64,000 nt of DNA from contig JAFTGN010000052.1 of the NCBI GenBank assembly GCA_017457865.1, forward strand, positions 1 to 64,000, written 5' to 3'. The stretch is from Lachnospiraceae bacterium (GTDB lineage Bacteria; Bacillota; Clostridia; Lachnospirales; Lachnospiraceae). The position numbers and the translations under genes were made by a program. The notes beneath the pieces are model-generated. The model saw only the letters and a list, made by a program, of their open reading frames with translations, searched no databases and was not told the origin of the DNA. Of the stretch, positions 43,698-53,760 are shown one piece after another. Position 1 is the first letter of the stretch; every line of letters begins with the position of its first letter.

Positions 43698-44900
43698 ATG
43701 ACAAATGGAACAGTACGTCTGAAAAAAGGAGAAGGCAGATTCTTAAAAGCCGGTGGCGCATGGATTTATGACAATGAGATTGACAGCGTGACTGGTACGT
43801 TTGCAGATGGAGATCTGGTAAAGGTAGAGGATTTTGACGGATACCCTATGGGAACCGGTTTTTATAACGGACATTCCAAGATCAGGATCCGTATGATGAG
43901 CCGCAAACCGGAGCAGGTCATTGACCGGACGTTTCTGGCCCAGCGTGTGGCAGACTGCCTGCAGTATCGAAAGCATACCATAGAGATGGACAGCTGTCGG
44001 TTGATTTTTGGAGAGGCGGATTTCCTGCCGGGAATCGTGGTAGATAAGTTTTCGGATGTGCTGGTGGTACAGTCATTGGCACTGGGGATAGACCGGTTTA
44101 AACTGGATATCATCGAGGAATTGAAATCCCAGCTGGCAGAAATGGGCATGCCCATTCGTGGGGTGTATGAACGAAGCGATGCAAAGGTACGCCTCCAGGA
44201 AGGGATGGAACGGGTCAAAGGGTTTATCGGAGCCTCATTTGATACGAAGGTACCCATTGTAGAAAATGGAGTCAAGTATCTGGTGGATGTGGCAGATGGA
44301 CAGAAGACCGGATTTTTCTTAGACCAGAAAAACAACCGTGCTTCCATTCATAAACTTTGTCCGGGGGCGAAGGTATTGGATTGCTTTACCCATACCGGTT
44401 CTTTTGCACTGAATGCAGGCATTGCAGGTGCGGCAAGTGTATTGGGCGTAGATGCTTCTGAACTGGCAGTGGCACAGGCACAGGAGAATGCACGGCTCAA
44501 TGGTTTGGAAGACGTGGTGAAGTTTCAGGCGGCAGATGTGTTCGACCTGCTTCCGAAGCTGGAACAGCAGGGGGAACAGTTTGATGTGGTGATTTTGGAC
44601 CCGCCTGCTTTTACCAAATCACGGAATTCTGTGAAGAATGCCATTAAGGGGTATCATGAGATCAATCTGCGTGGCATGAAGCTGGTAAGGGATGGAGGCT
44701 ATCTGGCAACTTGTTCCTGCTCCCACTTTATGACGCCTGAATTGTTTACCCAGACCATTGGCAAGGCGGCAAGAAATGCCCACAAGCGTCTCCGGCAGGT
44801 GGAGTACCGGACACAGGCACCGGATCATCCGTTTTTATGGGCAGCAGAAGAATCTTTGTACTTGAAATTTTATATTTTCCAGGTGTGTGATGAAAAATAA
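43698..44900 (+). CDS. rlmI: 23S rRNA m5C methyltransferase (RlmI family)
   Basis: 400 residues from ATG 43698 (GGAGAAG upstream). An N-terminal PUA domain (about 5-75) is followed by a methyltransferase core with motif I VLDCFTHTGSFAL and catalytic cysteine motif ATCSCSHF; DPPAFTK is motif IV. Members methylate 23S rRNA cytosines (m5C1962 in E. coli). First of a long colinear group. Confidence 0.9.
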   Translation: MTNGTVRLKKGEGRFLKAGGAWIYDNEIDSVTGTFADGDLVKVEDFDGYPMGTGFYNGHSKIRIRMMSRKPEQVIDRTFLAQRVADCLQYRKHTIEMDSCRLIFGEADFLPGIVVDKFSDVLVVQSLALGIDRFKLDIIEELKSQLAEMGMPIRGVYERSDAKVRLQEGMERVKGFIGASFDTKVPIVENGVKYLVDVADGQKTGFFLDQKNNRASIHKLCPGAKVLDCFTHTGSFALNAGIAGAASVLGVDASELAVAQAQENARLNGLEDVVKFQAADVFDLLPKLEQQGEQFDVVILDPPAFTKSRNSVKNAIKGYHEINLRGMKLVRDGGYLATCSCSHFMTPELFTQTIGKAARNAHKRLRQVEYRTQAPDHPFLWAAEESLYLKFYIFQVCDEK

Positions 44901-46563
44901 AATGAAACAGTTGAGAAAGACCGCAGCTTTGTGTGCGGTTGCAGTGCTGGTCAGCGGGTGTAGTGAGGATTGGTCACAGGTGACCATTGTAGATGAAGGA
45001 CATGCCGGGGCTGTGCAGGTTGGTTTGGAGCGGGAAGAAACAGAATTTCAGACCATCCACCAAGAGACAGCAGCAGAAGGCAGAGAGGAAACGGTGGCAG
45101 GAGAAGAGGAGCCAATTCCCGAAACCGAACCGGCAGAGACAGAAAATGTGCCTTTTACACTGCTGAATCGTTTGGACATCAGTGCAGAGGCTTATTGTGT
45201 GATTGACGGAGAGACTGGTGCAGTGGTAAGCGGATATCGTCCCAATGGGCAGTATGCACCGGCAAGCATTACCAAGGTGTTGACGGCTCTGATCGTGGCG
45301 GAGCAGTGTCCCGATTTGAGTGCGACAGTAGAAGTGACCAGAGCAGATATAGATGCAGTTGCCATGCTCAGTTCTACTATGTCTCCTATGATTCGAGAAG
45401 ATGAGGTGATGAGTGTACAGGATCTGCTGTATGGCATGCTGTTGGAGTCTTCCAATGCCTGTGCCACTGTGTTGGCCCGGTATGTATCCGGCAGTGAGAC
45501 AAAATTTGCCAAACTAATGAATACGCGCATTGCGGAGATCGGGGCAACCGACAGCCATTTTGTGAATCCCCACGGATTGGATGCAGAAGGACAGTATGTG
45601 TCTGCCAGAGATATGGCATTGATCATGCAGGAAGCATTCCGCAATCCGGTGACGGCACTGGCGCTGTCCACAGCCAGCTATCAGACACAGCCCACGAACT
45701 TGTTTGGTAGCCGTATATTGAAAATGGGGCATATGATGGTGAATGGAGATATTCCGGTGAATGGAGTGTATGCCGGAAAGACTGGTTTTACGTTACAGGC
45801 AGGGTATACAATGGTGACGGCTGCCAGAAGAGATGGACACAGTCTGATTGCGGTGACCCTTGGCAGCACATATGGCAGCAATTATGCGGATATGGAGGCA
45901 GTGATTGAATATGGATTTGCCTGTATGTCCGGTGCGGATTACCAGGCTGCGCCTCATGCCTATACCCCCAGATTGGCAGAGCTGGATGAGAATCATATGA
46001 CGTTACAGTGTCAGGTCAACCGGGGAGCCACAGATGTGAAATATGCGGTCTGGTCGCTGGCAAACGGGCAGGATGATCTGGTCTGGTATGACTGCACAGT
46101 GGAGGAAAATACTGCTACGGCATACATTCCCCTGTCAGATCACAATTATGAGACTGGGCGATATGAGGCAGCCTGCTATGTGACAAATGAGGAAGGGCAG
46201 CAGTCCGGCATTTCCATTGACCTGTTGGTAACAGGCAGAAACCTGGAACGGGGCATGGTGTCTTATGGTGACAGTATGTATTACATCAATGAGGATGGTC
46301 GTGTCAAGTTTGGCTTTATTGAGACTTTGGATGGCAATTTTTATGCAGACAGTGAAGGCAGATTACAGATGGGAGTCACCGGGGATGAAGATTGTAAGAC
46401 GCTGACAGGTGCAGATTACCGGATCATAGATGGTTTTGGAGAATGGGAAGGACACACCTATTATGTACAGAAAAGCGGCGAGCTGATGACCGGACGATGT
46501 GCCATTGACGGCAAGGGATATTTGTTTGATCTGCAAACGGGTATTTTACTGGAAGAATCCTGA
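44890..46563 (+). CDS. dacF: D-alanyl-D-alanine carboxypeptidase lipoprotein
   Basis: 557 residues from ATG 44890, overlapping the end of rlmI by 11 nt. The signal peptide ends in VSGC with lipidated Cys24. The penicillin-binding motifs are complete: SITK (S126-K129), SSN (187-189) and KTG (near 296). The C-terminal ~100 residues contain repeats such as YYINEDGRVKFGF resembling glycan/cell-wall binding repeats. Trims peptidoglycan stem peptides outside the cell. Confidence 0.92.
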   Translation: MKNKMKQLRKTAALCAVAVLVSGCSEDWSQVTIVDEGHAGAVQVGLEREETEFQTIHQETAAEGREETVAGEEEPIPETEPAETENVPFTLLNRLDISAEAYCVIDGETGAVVSGYRPNGQYAPASITKVLTALIVAEQCPDLSATVEVTRADIDAVAMLSSTMSPMIREDEVMSVQDLLYGMLLESSNACATVLARYVSGSETKFAKLMNTRIAEIGATDSHFVNPHGLDAEGQYVSARDMALIMQEAFRNPVTALALSTASYQTQPTNLFGSRILKMGHMMVNGDIPVNGVYAGKTGFTLQAGYTMVTAARRDGHSLIAVTLGSTYGSNYADMEAVIEYGFACMSGADYQAAPHAYTPRLAELDENHMTLQCQVNRGATDVKYAVWSLANGQDDLVWYDCTVEENTATAYIPLSDHNYETGRYEAACYVTNEEGQQSGISIDLLVTGRNLERGMVSYGDSMYYINEDGRVKFGFIETLDGNFYADSEGRLQMGVTGDEDCKTLTGADYRIIDGFGEWEGHTYYVQKSGELMTGRCAIDGKGYLFDLQTGILLEES

Positions 46564-46620
46564 TGTTTTTGGGAAAGATTGACGGATGGTCAGCAGAAAT
46601 AGAGTAGGAGAAAGAGAATC

Positions 46621-47577
46621 ATGAAATGGAAGAAATTTACAGTGCATACTACCACTGAGGCAGTGGATATCGTCAGCAGTTTGTTTCAACTGATTGGTAT
46701 AGAAGGAATTGAAATTGAGGATAACATTCCTTTGACAGAAGAAGAGACCAAGGGCATGTTCATTGACATTTTGCCGGAACTGCCGCCGGATGAGGGAAAA
46801 GCAAAGGTCAGCTTTTATTTGGATGATACTTATGATGTGCCGGAGACCCTTCATCAGGTCATGACCAGCCTGGAGCGGCTGAAGCAGGAGATGGATTGCG
46901 GTAGTTGTGAAATCGAAGCCAGTGAGACAGAAGATAAGGACTGGATCAACAATTGGAAGCAGTATTTCAAGCCTTTTGTGGTGGATGATATTTTGATCAA
47001 GCCCACCTGGGAAGAAATTCCGCAGGAACATGCAGACAAACTGCTTATTCAGATTGATCCGGGGACTGCTTTTGGAACCGGTCAACATGAAACCACACAG
47101 CTGTGTATTCATGGTCTTTTGAAATATATGAAAAAGGGTGACCATGTGCTGGATGTGGGAACCGGTAGTGGAATCTTAGGCATCACCGCATTGAAGTTAG
47201 GAGCAGCAGAAGTGGTAGGTACAGACCTGGATGAGAATGCCATCCATGCCGCAGCTGAGAATGCACAGGTCAATGACCTGGCACCGGAACAGTTCCGGAT
47301 CATGATCGGCAATCTGATTGATGACCGGAAGATCAAAGATGCAGTGGGATATGACAAGTATGATGTGGTGGTGGCCAATATTCTGGCAGATGTGATCATT
47401 CCATTACAGGGAGAAGTGGCACCACATCTGAAAAAGGGCGGTATTTTCATCACTTCCGGCATCATCAATATCCGGGAAGCAGATGTGCAGGCGGCGTTTG
47501 CCCGGAATGCAGAACTGGAAGTCATAGAAACTGTGACCCAGGGGGAATGGGTTTCTATCGTGGCAAGAAAGAAATGA
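46621..47577 (+). CDS. prmA: Ribosomal protein L11 methyltransferase
   Basis: 318 residues. The class I methyltransferase motif VLDVGTGSGILGI and the catalytic-region VVANILADVI are typical of PrmA; FGTGQHETT is the family signature in the linker. Trimethylates ribosomal protein L11. Followed by rsmE 32 nt later, a common pairing in Firmicutes. Confidence 0.95.
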   Translation: MKWKKFTVHTTTEAVDIVSSLFQLIGIEGIEIEDNIPLTEEETKGMFIDILPELPPDEGKAKVSFYLDDTYDVPETLHQVMTSLERLKQEMDCGSCEIEASETEDKDWINNWKQYFKPFVVDDILIKPTWEEIPQEHADKLLIQIDPGTAFGTGQHETTQLCIHGLLKYMKKGDHVLDVGTGSGILGITALKLGAAEVVGTDLDENAIHAAAENAQVNDLAPEQFRIMIGNLIDDRKIKDAVGYDKYDVVVANILADVIIPLQGEVAPHLKKGGIFITSGIINIREADVQAAFARNAELEVIETVTQGEWVSIVARKK

Positions 47578-47609
47578 GACAATTGTCTAAAAAATAAACG
47601 AGGTGTGTC

Positions 47610-48365
47610 ATGCATCACTTTTTTATAAAGGAACCGCCCGCAGAAGATGTGATCTATATCACCGGAGCGGATGTGAATCACATCCGAACGGTATTGCGGA
47701 TGAAAGAAGGAGAACAGATTCTAGTCAGTTGTCTGCATGATGCAGACTATACCTGCCAGATTACATCTGTGACCCCAGAGCAGGTAGCCGCCAGAGTGCT
47801 GGAAGTTGACCGGGAGGGCAGGGAACTGCCTGCCCGGATTCATCTGTTTCAGGGGGTACCCAAGTCTGATAAGCTGGAGTGGATCATCCAGAAGGCTGTG
47901 GAACTAGGGGCGTCAGAGATCATTCCAGTGCAGATGCAGCATTGTGTGGCAAAGCTGGATGCCAAAAAGATACCTGCCAAATGTAAACGCTGGGAGGGGA
48001 TTGCAGAAAGTGCCGCCAAGCAGTCTAAGCGCAGTCTGATTCCAGAAATTCATAGACCGATGGAGTATAAAGAAGCACTGGAGTACGGAAGACAAATGGA
48101 TCTGATGCTGGTGCCTTACGAGTGTGCGGAGGGAATGGCGGCCACAAAGGAAGCCTTTTCTTTGGTGAAACCCGGCATGGATATCGGCATCTTCATCGGG
48201 CCGGAAGGGGGATTTGCCCCACAGGAGATTGATCAGGCGCTTCATGAGGGAGGCAGAACCATTTCGCTGGGAAAACGGATTTTGCGGACAGAAACCGCAG
48301 GGATGGCGATGATCGCAGCCTTGATGCTGCAGTTAGAGATAGAGAGTACAGTAGGATTGGAGTAA
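47610..48365 (+). CDS. rsmE: 16S rRNA (uracil1498-N3)-methyltransferase
   Basis: 251 residues. An N-terminal PUA-like domain followed by a SPOUT methyltransferase with FIGPEGGFAPQEI and SLGKRILRTETAG, the SAM-binding knot. Methylates U1498 of 16S rRNA. The stop is 3 nt before the nifS start. Confidence 0.95.
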   Translation: MHHFFIKEPPAEDVIYITGADVNHIRTVLRMKEGEQILVSCLHDADYTCQITSVTPEQVAARVLEVDREGRELPARIHLFQGVPKSDKLEWIIQKAVELGASEIIPVQMQHCVAKLDAKKIPAKCKRWEGIAESAAKQSKRSLIPEIHRPMEYKEALEYGRQMDLMLVPYECAEGMAATKEAFSLVKPGMDIGIFIGPEGGFAPQEIDQALHEGGRTISLGKRILRTETAGMAMIAALMLQLEIESTVGLE

Positions 48366-48368
48366 GAG

Positions 48369-49523
48369 ATGGAAGCATATTTGGACAATTCAGCCACCAC
48401 CCGTGTCTTTCCACAGGTGCAGAAGCTGATGATTGAGACAATGGACGAGCAGTATGGAAATCCTTCTTCGTTACATAGCAGAGGAATGGCAGCAGAGGAA
48501 TATGTGACCAGGGCAGCCCAGCAGATCGCAGATACGTTAAAGGTAGACCGGAAGGAAATTGTCTTTACATCCGGTGGAACCGAATCCAACAATATGGCAC
48601 TGATGGGAGGGGCATTTGCCGCAAAGCGCAGAGGCAATCACATCATTACCACACAGATTGAGCATGCCAGCGTCAGCGGGCCTCTGAAGTTTTTACAGGA
48701 ACATGGATTTGTTGTCACCTATTTGTCTGTAGACAGAGAAGGCCACATTTCACTGGAGGAGTTGCAGGAGGCATTGCGGGAAGATACCATACTGGTGTCT
48801 CTTATGTATGTGAACAATGAGATTGGGGCAGTGGAGCCCATTGCGGAGGCGGCAAAATTGGTCAAGGCATACAACCCTCAGATTCTCATTCATGTAGATG
48901 CCATTCAGGCATATGGCAAGTATGTGATTCGACCGAAGAGACTACACATTGATCTGATGTCTGTCAGTGGGCACAAGATTCACGGTCCCAAGGGCATTGG
49001 CTTTTTATATTTGAATGAGAAAGTACGGATTCAGCCACTGGTGTATGGAGGCGGACAGCAAAAGGGCATGCGTTCCGGCACGGAAAATGTGCCCGGCATT
49101 GCCGGTATGGGACTGGCAGCCCGGATGATGTATGAACAGCATGAAGAACAGATCGAGAGGTTGTATCAGCTGCGAGAACAGTTGATAAAGGGCATGTCTG
49201 AAATCGAAGGGGTGACTTTAAATGGGGCTCTGGACAGAACCAATGCCCCTCATATCGTAAGTGCAAGCTTTGCCGGTATCCGCAGTGAGGTGCTGCTACA
49301 CAGTCTGGAAGCAAAGGGAATCTACGTATCAGCCGGTTCCGCATGCTCTTCCAACAAACCTGCGGTCAGTGCCACATTGACTGCCATTGGGGTAGACCAG
49401 GCATTGTTGGATTCCACCCTGCGGTTTAGCTTTGGACACTTTAACACGGAGGAGCAGATTGACTATACCATCGAGGTATTACAGGAGATACTGCCTCGTT
49501 TGAGAAAATATACAAGAATGTAA
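48369..49523 (+). CDS. nifS: Cysteine desulfurase (NifS/IscS family)
   Basis: 384 residues. The PLP lysine is K203 in SVSGHKIHGPKG; the active-site cysteine lies in SAGSACSSNKP. Extracts sulfur from cysteine. The gene directly precedes thiI, so it is likely the dedicated sulfur donor for 4-thiouridine synthesis, as NifZ is in B. subtilis. Confidence 0.94.
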   Translation: MEAYLDNSATTRVFPQVQKLMIETMDEQYGNPSSLHSRGMAAEEYVTRAAQQIADTLKVDRKEIVFTSGGTESNNMALMGGAFAAKRRGNHIITTQIEHASVSGPLKFLQEHGFVVTYLSVDREGHISLEELQEALREDTILVSLMYVNNEIGAVEPIAEAAKLVKAYNPQILIHVDAIQAYGKYVIRPKRLHIDLMSVSGHKIHGPKGIGFLYLNEKVRIQPLVYGGGQQKGMRSGTENVPGIAGMGLAARMMYEQHEEQIERLYQLREQLIKGMSEIEGVTLNGALDRTNAPHIVSASFAGIRSEVLLHSLEAKGIYVSAGSACSSNKPAVSATLTAIGVDQALLDSTLRFSFGHFNTEEQIDYTIEVLQEILPRLRKYTRM

Positions 49524-49572
49524 GGAAAGGCGTGATGGTTCATACGCTGGATCATGACGAAAGGAAAGGAAG

Positions 49573-50760
49573 ATGACATTTCAGGCTTTTTTGATCAAGT
49601 ATGCGGAAATCGGAATTAAGGGAAAGAACCGCTATATTTTCGAGGATGCGTTGATCAGACAGATTGAACTGCATTTGGAACGGGTAGAGGGGGACTTTAC
49701 GGTTACAAAGGCATACGGCAGAATTTATGTGAATGCGCTGTCAGAGTATGATTATGAGGAATTGATTGCAGAATTGCAGAAAGTGTTTGGTATCGTCTGG
49801 ATCTGTCCGGTGTTACAGCTGCCAGATGAGGGCTTTTCGGTGCTGGCAGAGAAAATTGTGGCATATATGGGAGAAGTACATCCGGATCGTCATGTGACTT
49901 TTAAGGTAGATGCCCGTCGTGCCAGAAAGAATTATCCTCTCACTTCCCAGGATATCAATATCCAGTTAGGGGAAGTGTTGTTAGATGCCTATCCGGAACT
50001 GAAGGTGGACGTGCACAAGCCGCAGCTGACTCTGCGGGTAGAGGTGAGAGATCAGTTTATCAATGTGTATTCCATTCAGATTCCGGGACCGGGAGGGATG
50101 CCTCTTGGCACTGCCGGACGTGCCACATTGCTGTTGTCCGGTGGAATCGACAGTCCAGTGGCCGGATATATGATCGCCAAACGGGGTGTGACCATTGATG
50201 CAGTCTATTTCCATGCGCCCCCATATACCAGTGAGCGTGCCAGAAAGAAGGTAGAGGAACTGGCAAGTCTGGTGGCAAAATATGCGGGACCGATTCAGCT
50301 GCACATTGTGAATTTTACGGATATCCAGCTGTATATTTATGAAAAGTGTCCACATGAGCAGCTGACCATCATTATGAGACGGTATATGATGCGGATTGCA
50401 GAGTCCATTGCCAAGAAGAATGGTTCCATGGCATTGATTACAGGGGAAAGCATCGGTCAGGTGGCATCCCAGACCATCCAGAGTCTGAATGCAACCAATG
50501 AAGTGTGTACGCTTCCGGTATTCCGTCCGGTGATTGCCTTTGACAAGCAGGAGATCGTCACCCTTGCAGAACAGATTCACACCTATGAGACTTCCATTCA
50601 GCCATATGAGGACTGCTGTACCATTTTTGTGGCAAAGCATCCGGTGACCAAGCCAAGCCTGAATGTGATTCATGCATCCGAGCGGAAACTGGAAGAAGAG
50701 ATTGACAGATTGGTAGAAGAAGCCATGAATACCATTGAAACAGTGGTATGCAGACCGTAA
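49573..50760 (+). CDS. thiI: tRNA 4-thiouridine synthetase, short form
   Basis: 395 residues. An N-terminal ferredoxin-like and THUMP region (about 1-165) is followed by a PP-loop ATPase (SGGIDS, 189-194) and QPYEDCCTIF. It lacks the C-terminal rhodanese domain of the E. coli enzyme, so sulfur must come directly from a partner desulfurase, fitting the adjacent nifS. Makes s4U8 in tRNA and possibly feeds thiamine synthesis. A terminator follows. Confidence 0.95.
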   Translation: MTFQAFLIKYAEIGIKGKNRYIFEDALIRQIELHLERVEGDFTVTKAYGRIYVNALSEYDYEELIAELQKVFGIVWICPVLQLPDEGFSVLAEKIVAYMGEVHPDRHVTFKVDARRARKNYPLTSQDINIQLGEVLLDAYPELKVDVHKPQLTLRVEVRDQFINVYSIQIPGPGGMPLGTAGRATLLLSGGIDSPVAGYMIAKRGVTIDAVYFHAPPYTSERARKKVEELASLVAKYAGPIQLHIVNFTDIQLYIYEKCPHEQLTIIMRRYMMRIAESIAKKNGSMALITGESIGQVASQTIQSLNATNEVCTLPVFRPVIAFDKQEIVTLAEQIHTYETSIQPYEDCCTIFVAKHPVTKPSLNVIHASERKLEEEIDRLVEEAMNTIETVVCRP

Positions 50761-50799
50761 AAGGGTGAGTGTTGTGCTATCGGATTTTCCACTGACACA

Positions 50800-50839
50800 A
50801 AAAGTGGTTTATGAAAGTATCCATTCATAAACCACTTTT
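50800..50839. terminator. Bidirectional terminator after thiI
   Basis: AAAAGTGGTTTATGAA (50800-50815) and its exact complement (50824-50839) form a 16-bp stem with an 8-nt loop between convergent thiI and the HPr-like gene. Confidence 0.85.
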
Positions 50840-50874
50840 CTATGGGGTTAGATTCGTTTCAGACTGATAGAATC

Positions 50875-51108
50875 TTATTTTACGATATAGGGAGCCAAAG
50901 CTTCTAACAAAGCATCGGTATCATCCTCACCGTGTACATGTAACTCAATGTCTTTGGACAGATCCAGAGAAAAGATACCCATGATGGACTTGGCATCAAT
51001 GACATATCTGCCGGATACCAGATCAAAATCGGAATCAAATCTGGTCAAAGTATTGACAAAACTCTTTACTTTTTCAATAGAGTCTAAGTTGATTTTTACG
51101 TTAAGCAT
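50875..51108 (-). CDS. HPr-family protein lacking the catalytic histidine
   Basis: 77 residues with the HPr fold pattern and the Ser46-type site in AKSIMGIFSL (S41). The GLHARPA active-site segment of HPr, with phospho-accepting His15, is absent (the region reads INLDSIEKVK), so it cannot pass phosphate in the PTS. It resembles Crh of Bacillus, which also lacks the His and acts only in regulation. AGGAGG lies upstream of the start on the minus strand. Confidence 0.82.
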   Translation of the reverse strand: MLNVKINLDSIEKVKSFVNTLTRFDSDFDLVSGRYVIDAKSIMGIFSLDLSKDIELHVHGEDDTDALLEALAPYIVK

Positions 51109-51218
51109 AAGAAAACCTCCTCAAAATGTCTTGAAGGTTGCAGGTTTTTAGAAGAATGAATCAGAATCATTCAGACTCCCCCTTTTGAATGCTGCAAACT
51201 TCTTCTGAATATACCTTA

Positions 51219-51247
51219 ATAGTAATATTTTGTGGGAAAAATGTCAA
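51219..51247 (-). promoter_or_regulatory. Promoter of the HPr-like gene
   Basis: On the minus strand TTGACA (51242-51247), 17-nt spacer, TACTAT (51219-51224), with a leader of about 105 nt containing a small GAATGA/TCATTC stem near 51155-51173. Confidence 0.7.
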
Positions 51248-51373
51248 CCGCTTACAGCAAAAATCTGAACATTTTATGAAGAGGTCACAAGAAAAGAGTT
51301 CTGCAAAGATACAAAGAAAAATCTAAGAATGAAATTATATTAAAAAATCTACGTTTGGGAAACCGGAGGAAAT

Positions 51374-52762
51374 ATGAGAACAGCAGCCTTTCATACATTA
51401 GGATGTAAAGTCAATGCATATGAAACAGAAGCAATGGAGCAGATTTTGATTGAAAATGGATACAAAATTGTTCCATTTGAGGAGCAGGCGGATGTGTATA
51501 TCATCAATACCTGCTCTGTAACCAATATTGCAGACCGAAAATCCAGACAGATGATTCATCGTGCCAGAAAGACCAATCCTCATGCTGTAGTAGCAGCAGC
51601 AGGTTGTTATGTACAGGCTGTGTCAGAGGAGGTTTTGGTAGAAACAGGGGTAGATGTGATCATCGGGAATAATCATAAAAAAGAGATCGCGGAGTTGTTG
51701 GAAGCTTACTTTACAGGTCGGGAGCAGTCTGCTGTTTCGGATATGACCCATATGCATGAATATGAAACGCTGGCAGTTTCCCAGACTGGTGAACACACAA
51801 GAGCGTATTTGAAGGTACAGGATGGATGCAATCAATTTTGCAGCTACTGTATCATTCCTTATGTGAGAGGGCGAATTCGCAGCCGCAGTCTGGAGGATGT
51901 GGTAGAAGAGTGCAAGAGACTGGGACAAGCAGGCATTCAGGAAGTGGTGCTGACAGGGATTCATCTGAGTTCTTATGGAAAAGACTGGACAGAGGCTGAT
52001 TCTCAGTCGGGCGGTCCGAATGGAGAACTGGTGACACTGCTGACATTGATTCAGGCAATCCATCAGGTGGAAGCCATTGAACGAATTCGAATTGGTTCTC
52101 TGGAGCCTCGGATTGTGACGGAAGAATTTGCAGGGGCATTGGCACAGCTGCCAAAGGTATGCCCCCATTTCCATTTGTCTCTACAAAGCGGTTGTGACAG
52201 TGTATTGAAGCGGATGAACCGCCACTATACCACACAGGACTACAGACAGGGATGTGCCATTTTGCGAAAGTATTTTCATAATCCGGCCATTACCACAGAT
52301 GTGATCGTAGGATTTCCAGGAGAGACAGAAGAAGAGTTTCAGACTTCGCTGGCATTTGCAGAGGAAATTCATTTTTATGAAATGCATGTCTTTAAATATT
52401 CCAGACGAAAAGGAACCGTGGCAGATCGGATGGAACAGCAGATTTCAGAGGCTGTCAAAGGAGTACGCAGTCATCAGATGATGGCATTGGCAGCACGGAT
52501 GTCTCAGGAATACAGGCAGTCTCTCATTGGCAGCAGCCAGACGGTGTTGTTGGAAGAAGAGATGTCTTTGAATGGTATCACCTATATGATCGGTTATACG
52601 AAAGAATATGTGCGTGTGGCAGTACAGACAGAGGCTGCTTCCAATACCATGGTTTCAGGTCGGGCAGCTGGTATGCTGACAGAAGAAATTCTGTTGTTGA
52701 CAGAGGACAGGATAGATAGAAATGACGGAACCGGGGTGAAAAATGAAAGAAAAATAGAATGA
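51374..52762 (+). CDS. mtaB: tRNA (N6-L-threonylcarbamoyladenosine-C2)-methylthiotransferase
   Basis: 462 residues. N-terminal UPF0004 domain with cysteines (GCKVNAYETE, NTCSV, AAGCYVQ), radical SAM CxxxCxxC (CNQFCSYC), and C-terminal TRAM-like region. Adds the methylthio group to t6A37 in tRNA (ms2t6A). GGAGG is upstream of the ATG. Confidence 0.95.
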   Translation: MRTAAFHTLGCKVNAYETEAMEQILIENGYKIVPFEEQADVYIINTCSVTNIADRKSRQMIHRARKTNPHAVVAAAGCYVQAVSEEVLVETGVDVIIGNNHKKEIAELLEAYFTGREQSAVSDMTHMHEYETLAVSQTGEHTRAYLKVQDGCNQFCSYCIIPYVRGRIRSRSLEDVVEECKRLGQAGIQEVVLTGIHLSSYGKDWTEADSQSGGPNGELVTLLTLIQAIHQVEAIERIRIGSLEPRIVTEEFAGALAQLPKVCPHFHLSLQSGCDSVLKRMNRHYTTQDYRQGCAILRKYFHNPAITTDVIVGFPGETEEEFQTSLAFAEEIHFYEMHVFKYSRRKGTVADRMEQQISEAVKGVRSHQMMALAARMSQEYRQSLIGSSQTVLLEEEMSLNGITYMIGYTKEYVRVAVQTEAASNTMVSGRAAGMLTEEILLLTEDRIDRNDGTGVKNERKIE

Positions 52763-52779
52763 TTTTTTGTGATTTTATA

Positions 52780-52807
52780 AGAAATTCAGAAATAAAACCG
52801 AATTTCT
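52780..52807 (+). terminator. Possible terminator after mtaB
   Basis: AGAAATTC (52780-52787) pairs with GAATTTCT (52800-52807), 12-nt loop, no clear T-run. Confidence 0.35.
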
Positions 52808-52939
52808 ATGGTAAAATAGGAAAAAGCAGGCAGGTGTCAATCAAGAGAAACCGATAAGCTGTTCATAAGAGATGAAAGCAGATTTGTTGGATTTTGGTGA
52901 AAATTGCTGTGAAGTACACTGATGTCTGAGAATCTTTGC

Positions 52940-52968
52940 TTGCACAGAAGGAAAATCTATATTACAAT
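52940..52968 (+). promoter_or_regulatory. Promoter of ireB-ruvX-yrzB
   Basis: TTGCAC (52940-52945), 17-nt spacer, TACAAT (52963-52968), about 50 nt before the ireB start. Confidence 0.65.
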
Positions 52969-53016
52969 AAAGATGGTATTGTGTTCGGAAATAACATACA
53001 GAAGGAATGTGAGACT

Positions 53017-53301
53017 ATGGAAGATATGATGAATACACAATTTTTTCAGTTTCCTCAGGAAGACGGGGAAGACGTGCCCACTATCATTGCCAGCGTGTAT
53101 GATGCCTTGCGGGAAAAGGGGTACAATCCAATCAGCCAGATTGTAGGATATATCATGTCCGGAGATCCTACTTATATTACCAGTTATCACAATGCGCGGA
53201 GCCTGATCATGAAGGTGGAGCGGGATGAGCTGTTGGAAGAGTTTGTAAAAGCTTATATTAGTACGAATTTGGAGAATAATACAGAGGATATATGCGAATA
53301 A
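53017..53301 (+). CDS. ireB: IreB-family regulatory phosphoprotein (UPF0297)
   Basis: 94 residues from ATG 53017 (AAGGAATG upstream). The conserved core is [22 protein letters not shown]. IreB is a substrate of the PASTA kinase/phosphatase pair controlling cephalosporin resistance in enterococci. First of the conserved Firmicutes order ireB-ruvX-yrzB; overlaps ruvX by 10 nt. Confidence 0.92.
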   Translation: MEDMMNTQFFQFPQEDGEDVPTIIASVYDALREKGYNPISQIVGYIMSGDPTYITSYHNARSLIMKVERDELLEEFVKAYISTNLENNTEDICE

Positions 53302-53738
53302 TTGGATTGGACTATGGTGAAAAGACAGTAGGAGTGGCAGTCAGTGATGCGTTGGGATGGACTGCCCAGCCGGTGGAGACGATTACCAGAAAAGAGGAAA
53401 ATAAGCTGCGCCGAACACTGGCACGGATTCAGGAACTTGCAGAAGCGTATGAGGCGGAAGCCATCGTGCTGGGATTGCCCAAGATGATGAACAATTCTAT
53501 GGGAGATCGTGCAGAAAAGACTCTGGAGTTTCAGAAACAGGTAGAAAAGCGGACAGGTCTGCCGGTGATTTTATGGGACGAGCGGCTGACCACCAGGTCA
53601 GCAGATCTGGTGTTGCAGGAAAGCGGTGTGCGCAGAGAGAACCGCAAAGCCTGTATCGATCAGATTGCAGCGATTTTTATTTTACAGGGATATCTGGATC
53701 ACCTTGCAATGGAACAAAAGGCACAGGACCAGGAGTGA
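53292..53738 (+). CDS. ruvX: RuvX/YqgF family Holliday-junction-resolvase-like RNase
   Basis: 148 residues of an RNase H fold: [24 protein letters not shown] and [11 protein letters not shown] carry the acidic metal ligands. Family members process the 5' end of 16S rRNA precursor. Overlaps ireB, and yrzB follows. Confidence 0.93.
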   Translation: MRIIGLDYGEKTVGVAVSDALGWTAQPVETITRKEENKLRRTLARIQELAEAYEAEAIVLGLPKMMNNSMGDRAEKTLEFQKQVEKRTGLPVILWDERLTTRSADLVLQESGVRRENRKACIDQIAAIFILQGYLDHLAMEQKAQDQE

Positions 53739-53760
53739 CACAATACCAGAAGGGAGAAGC

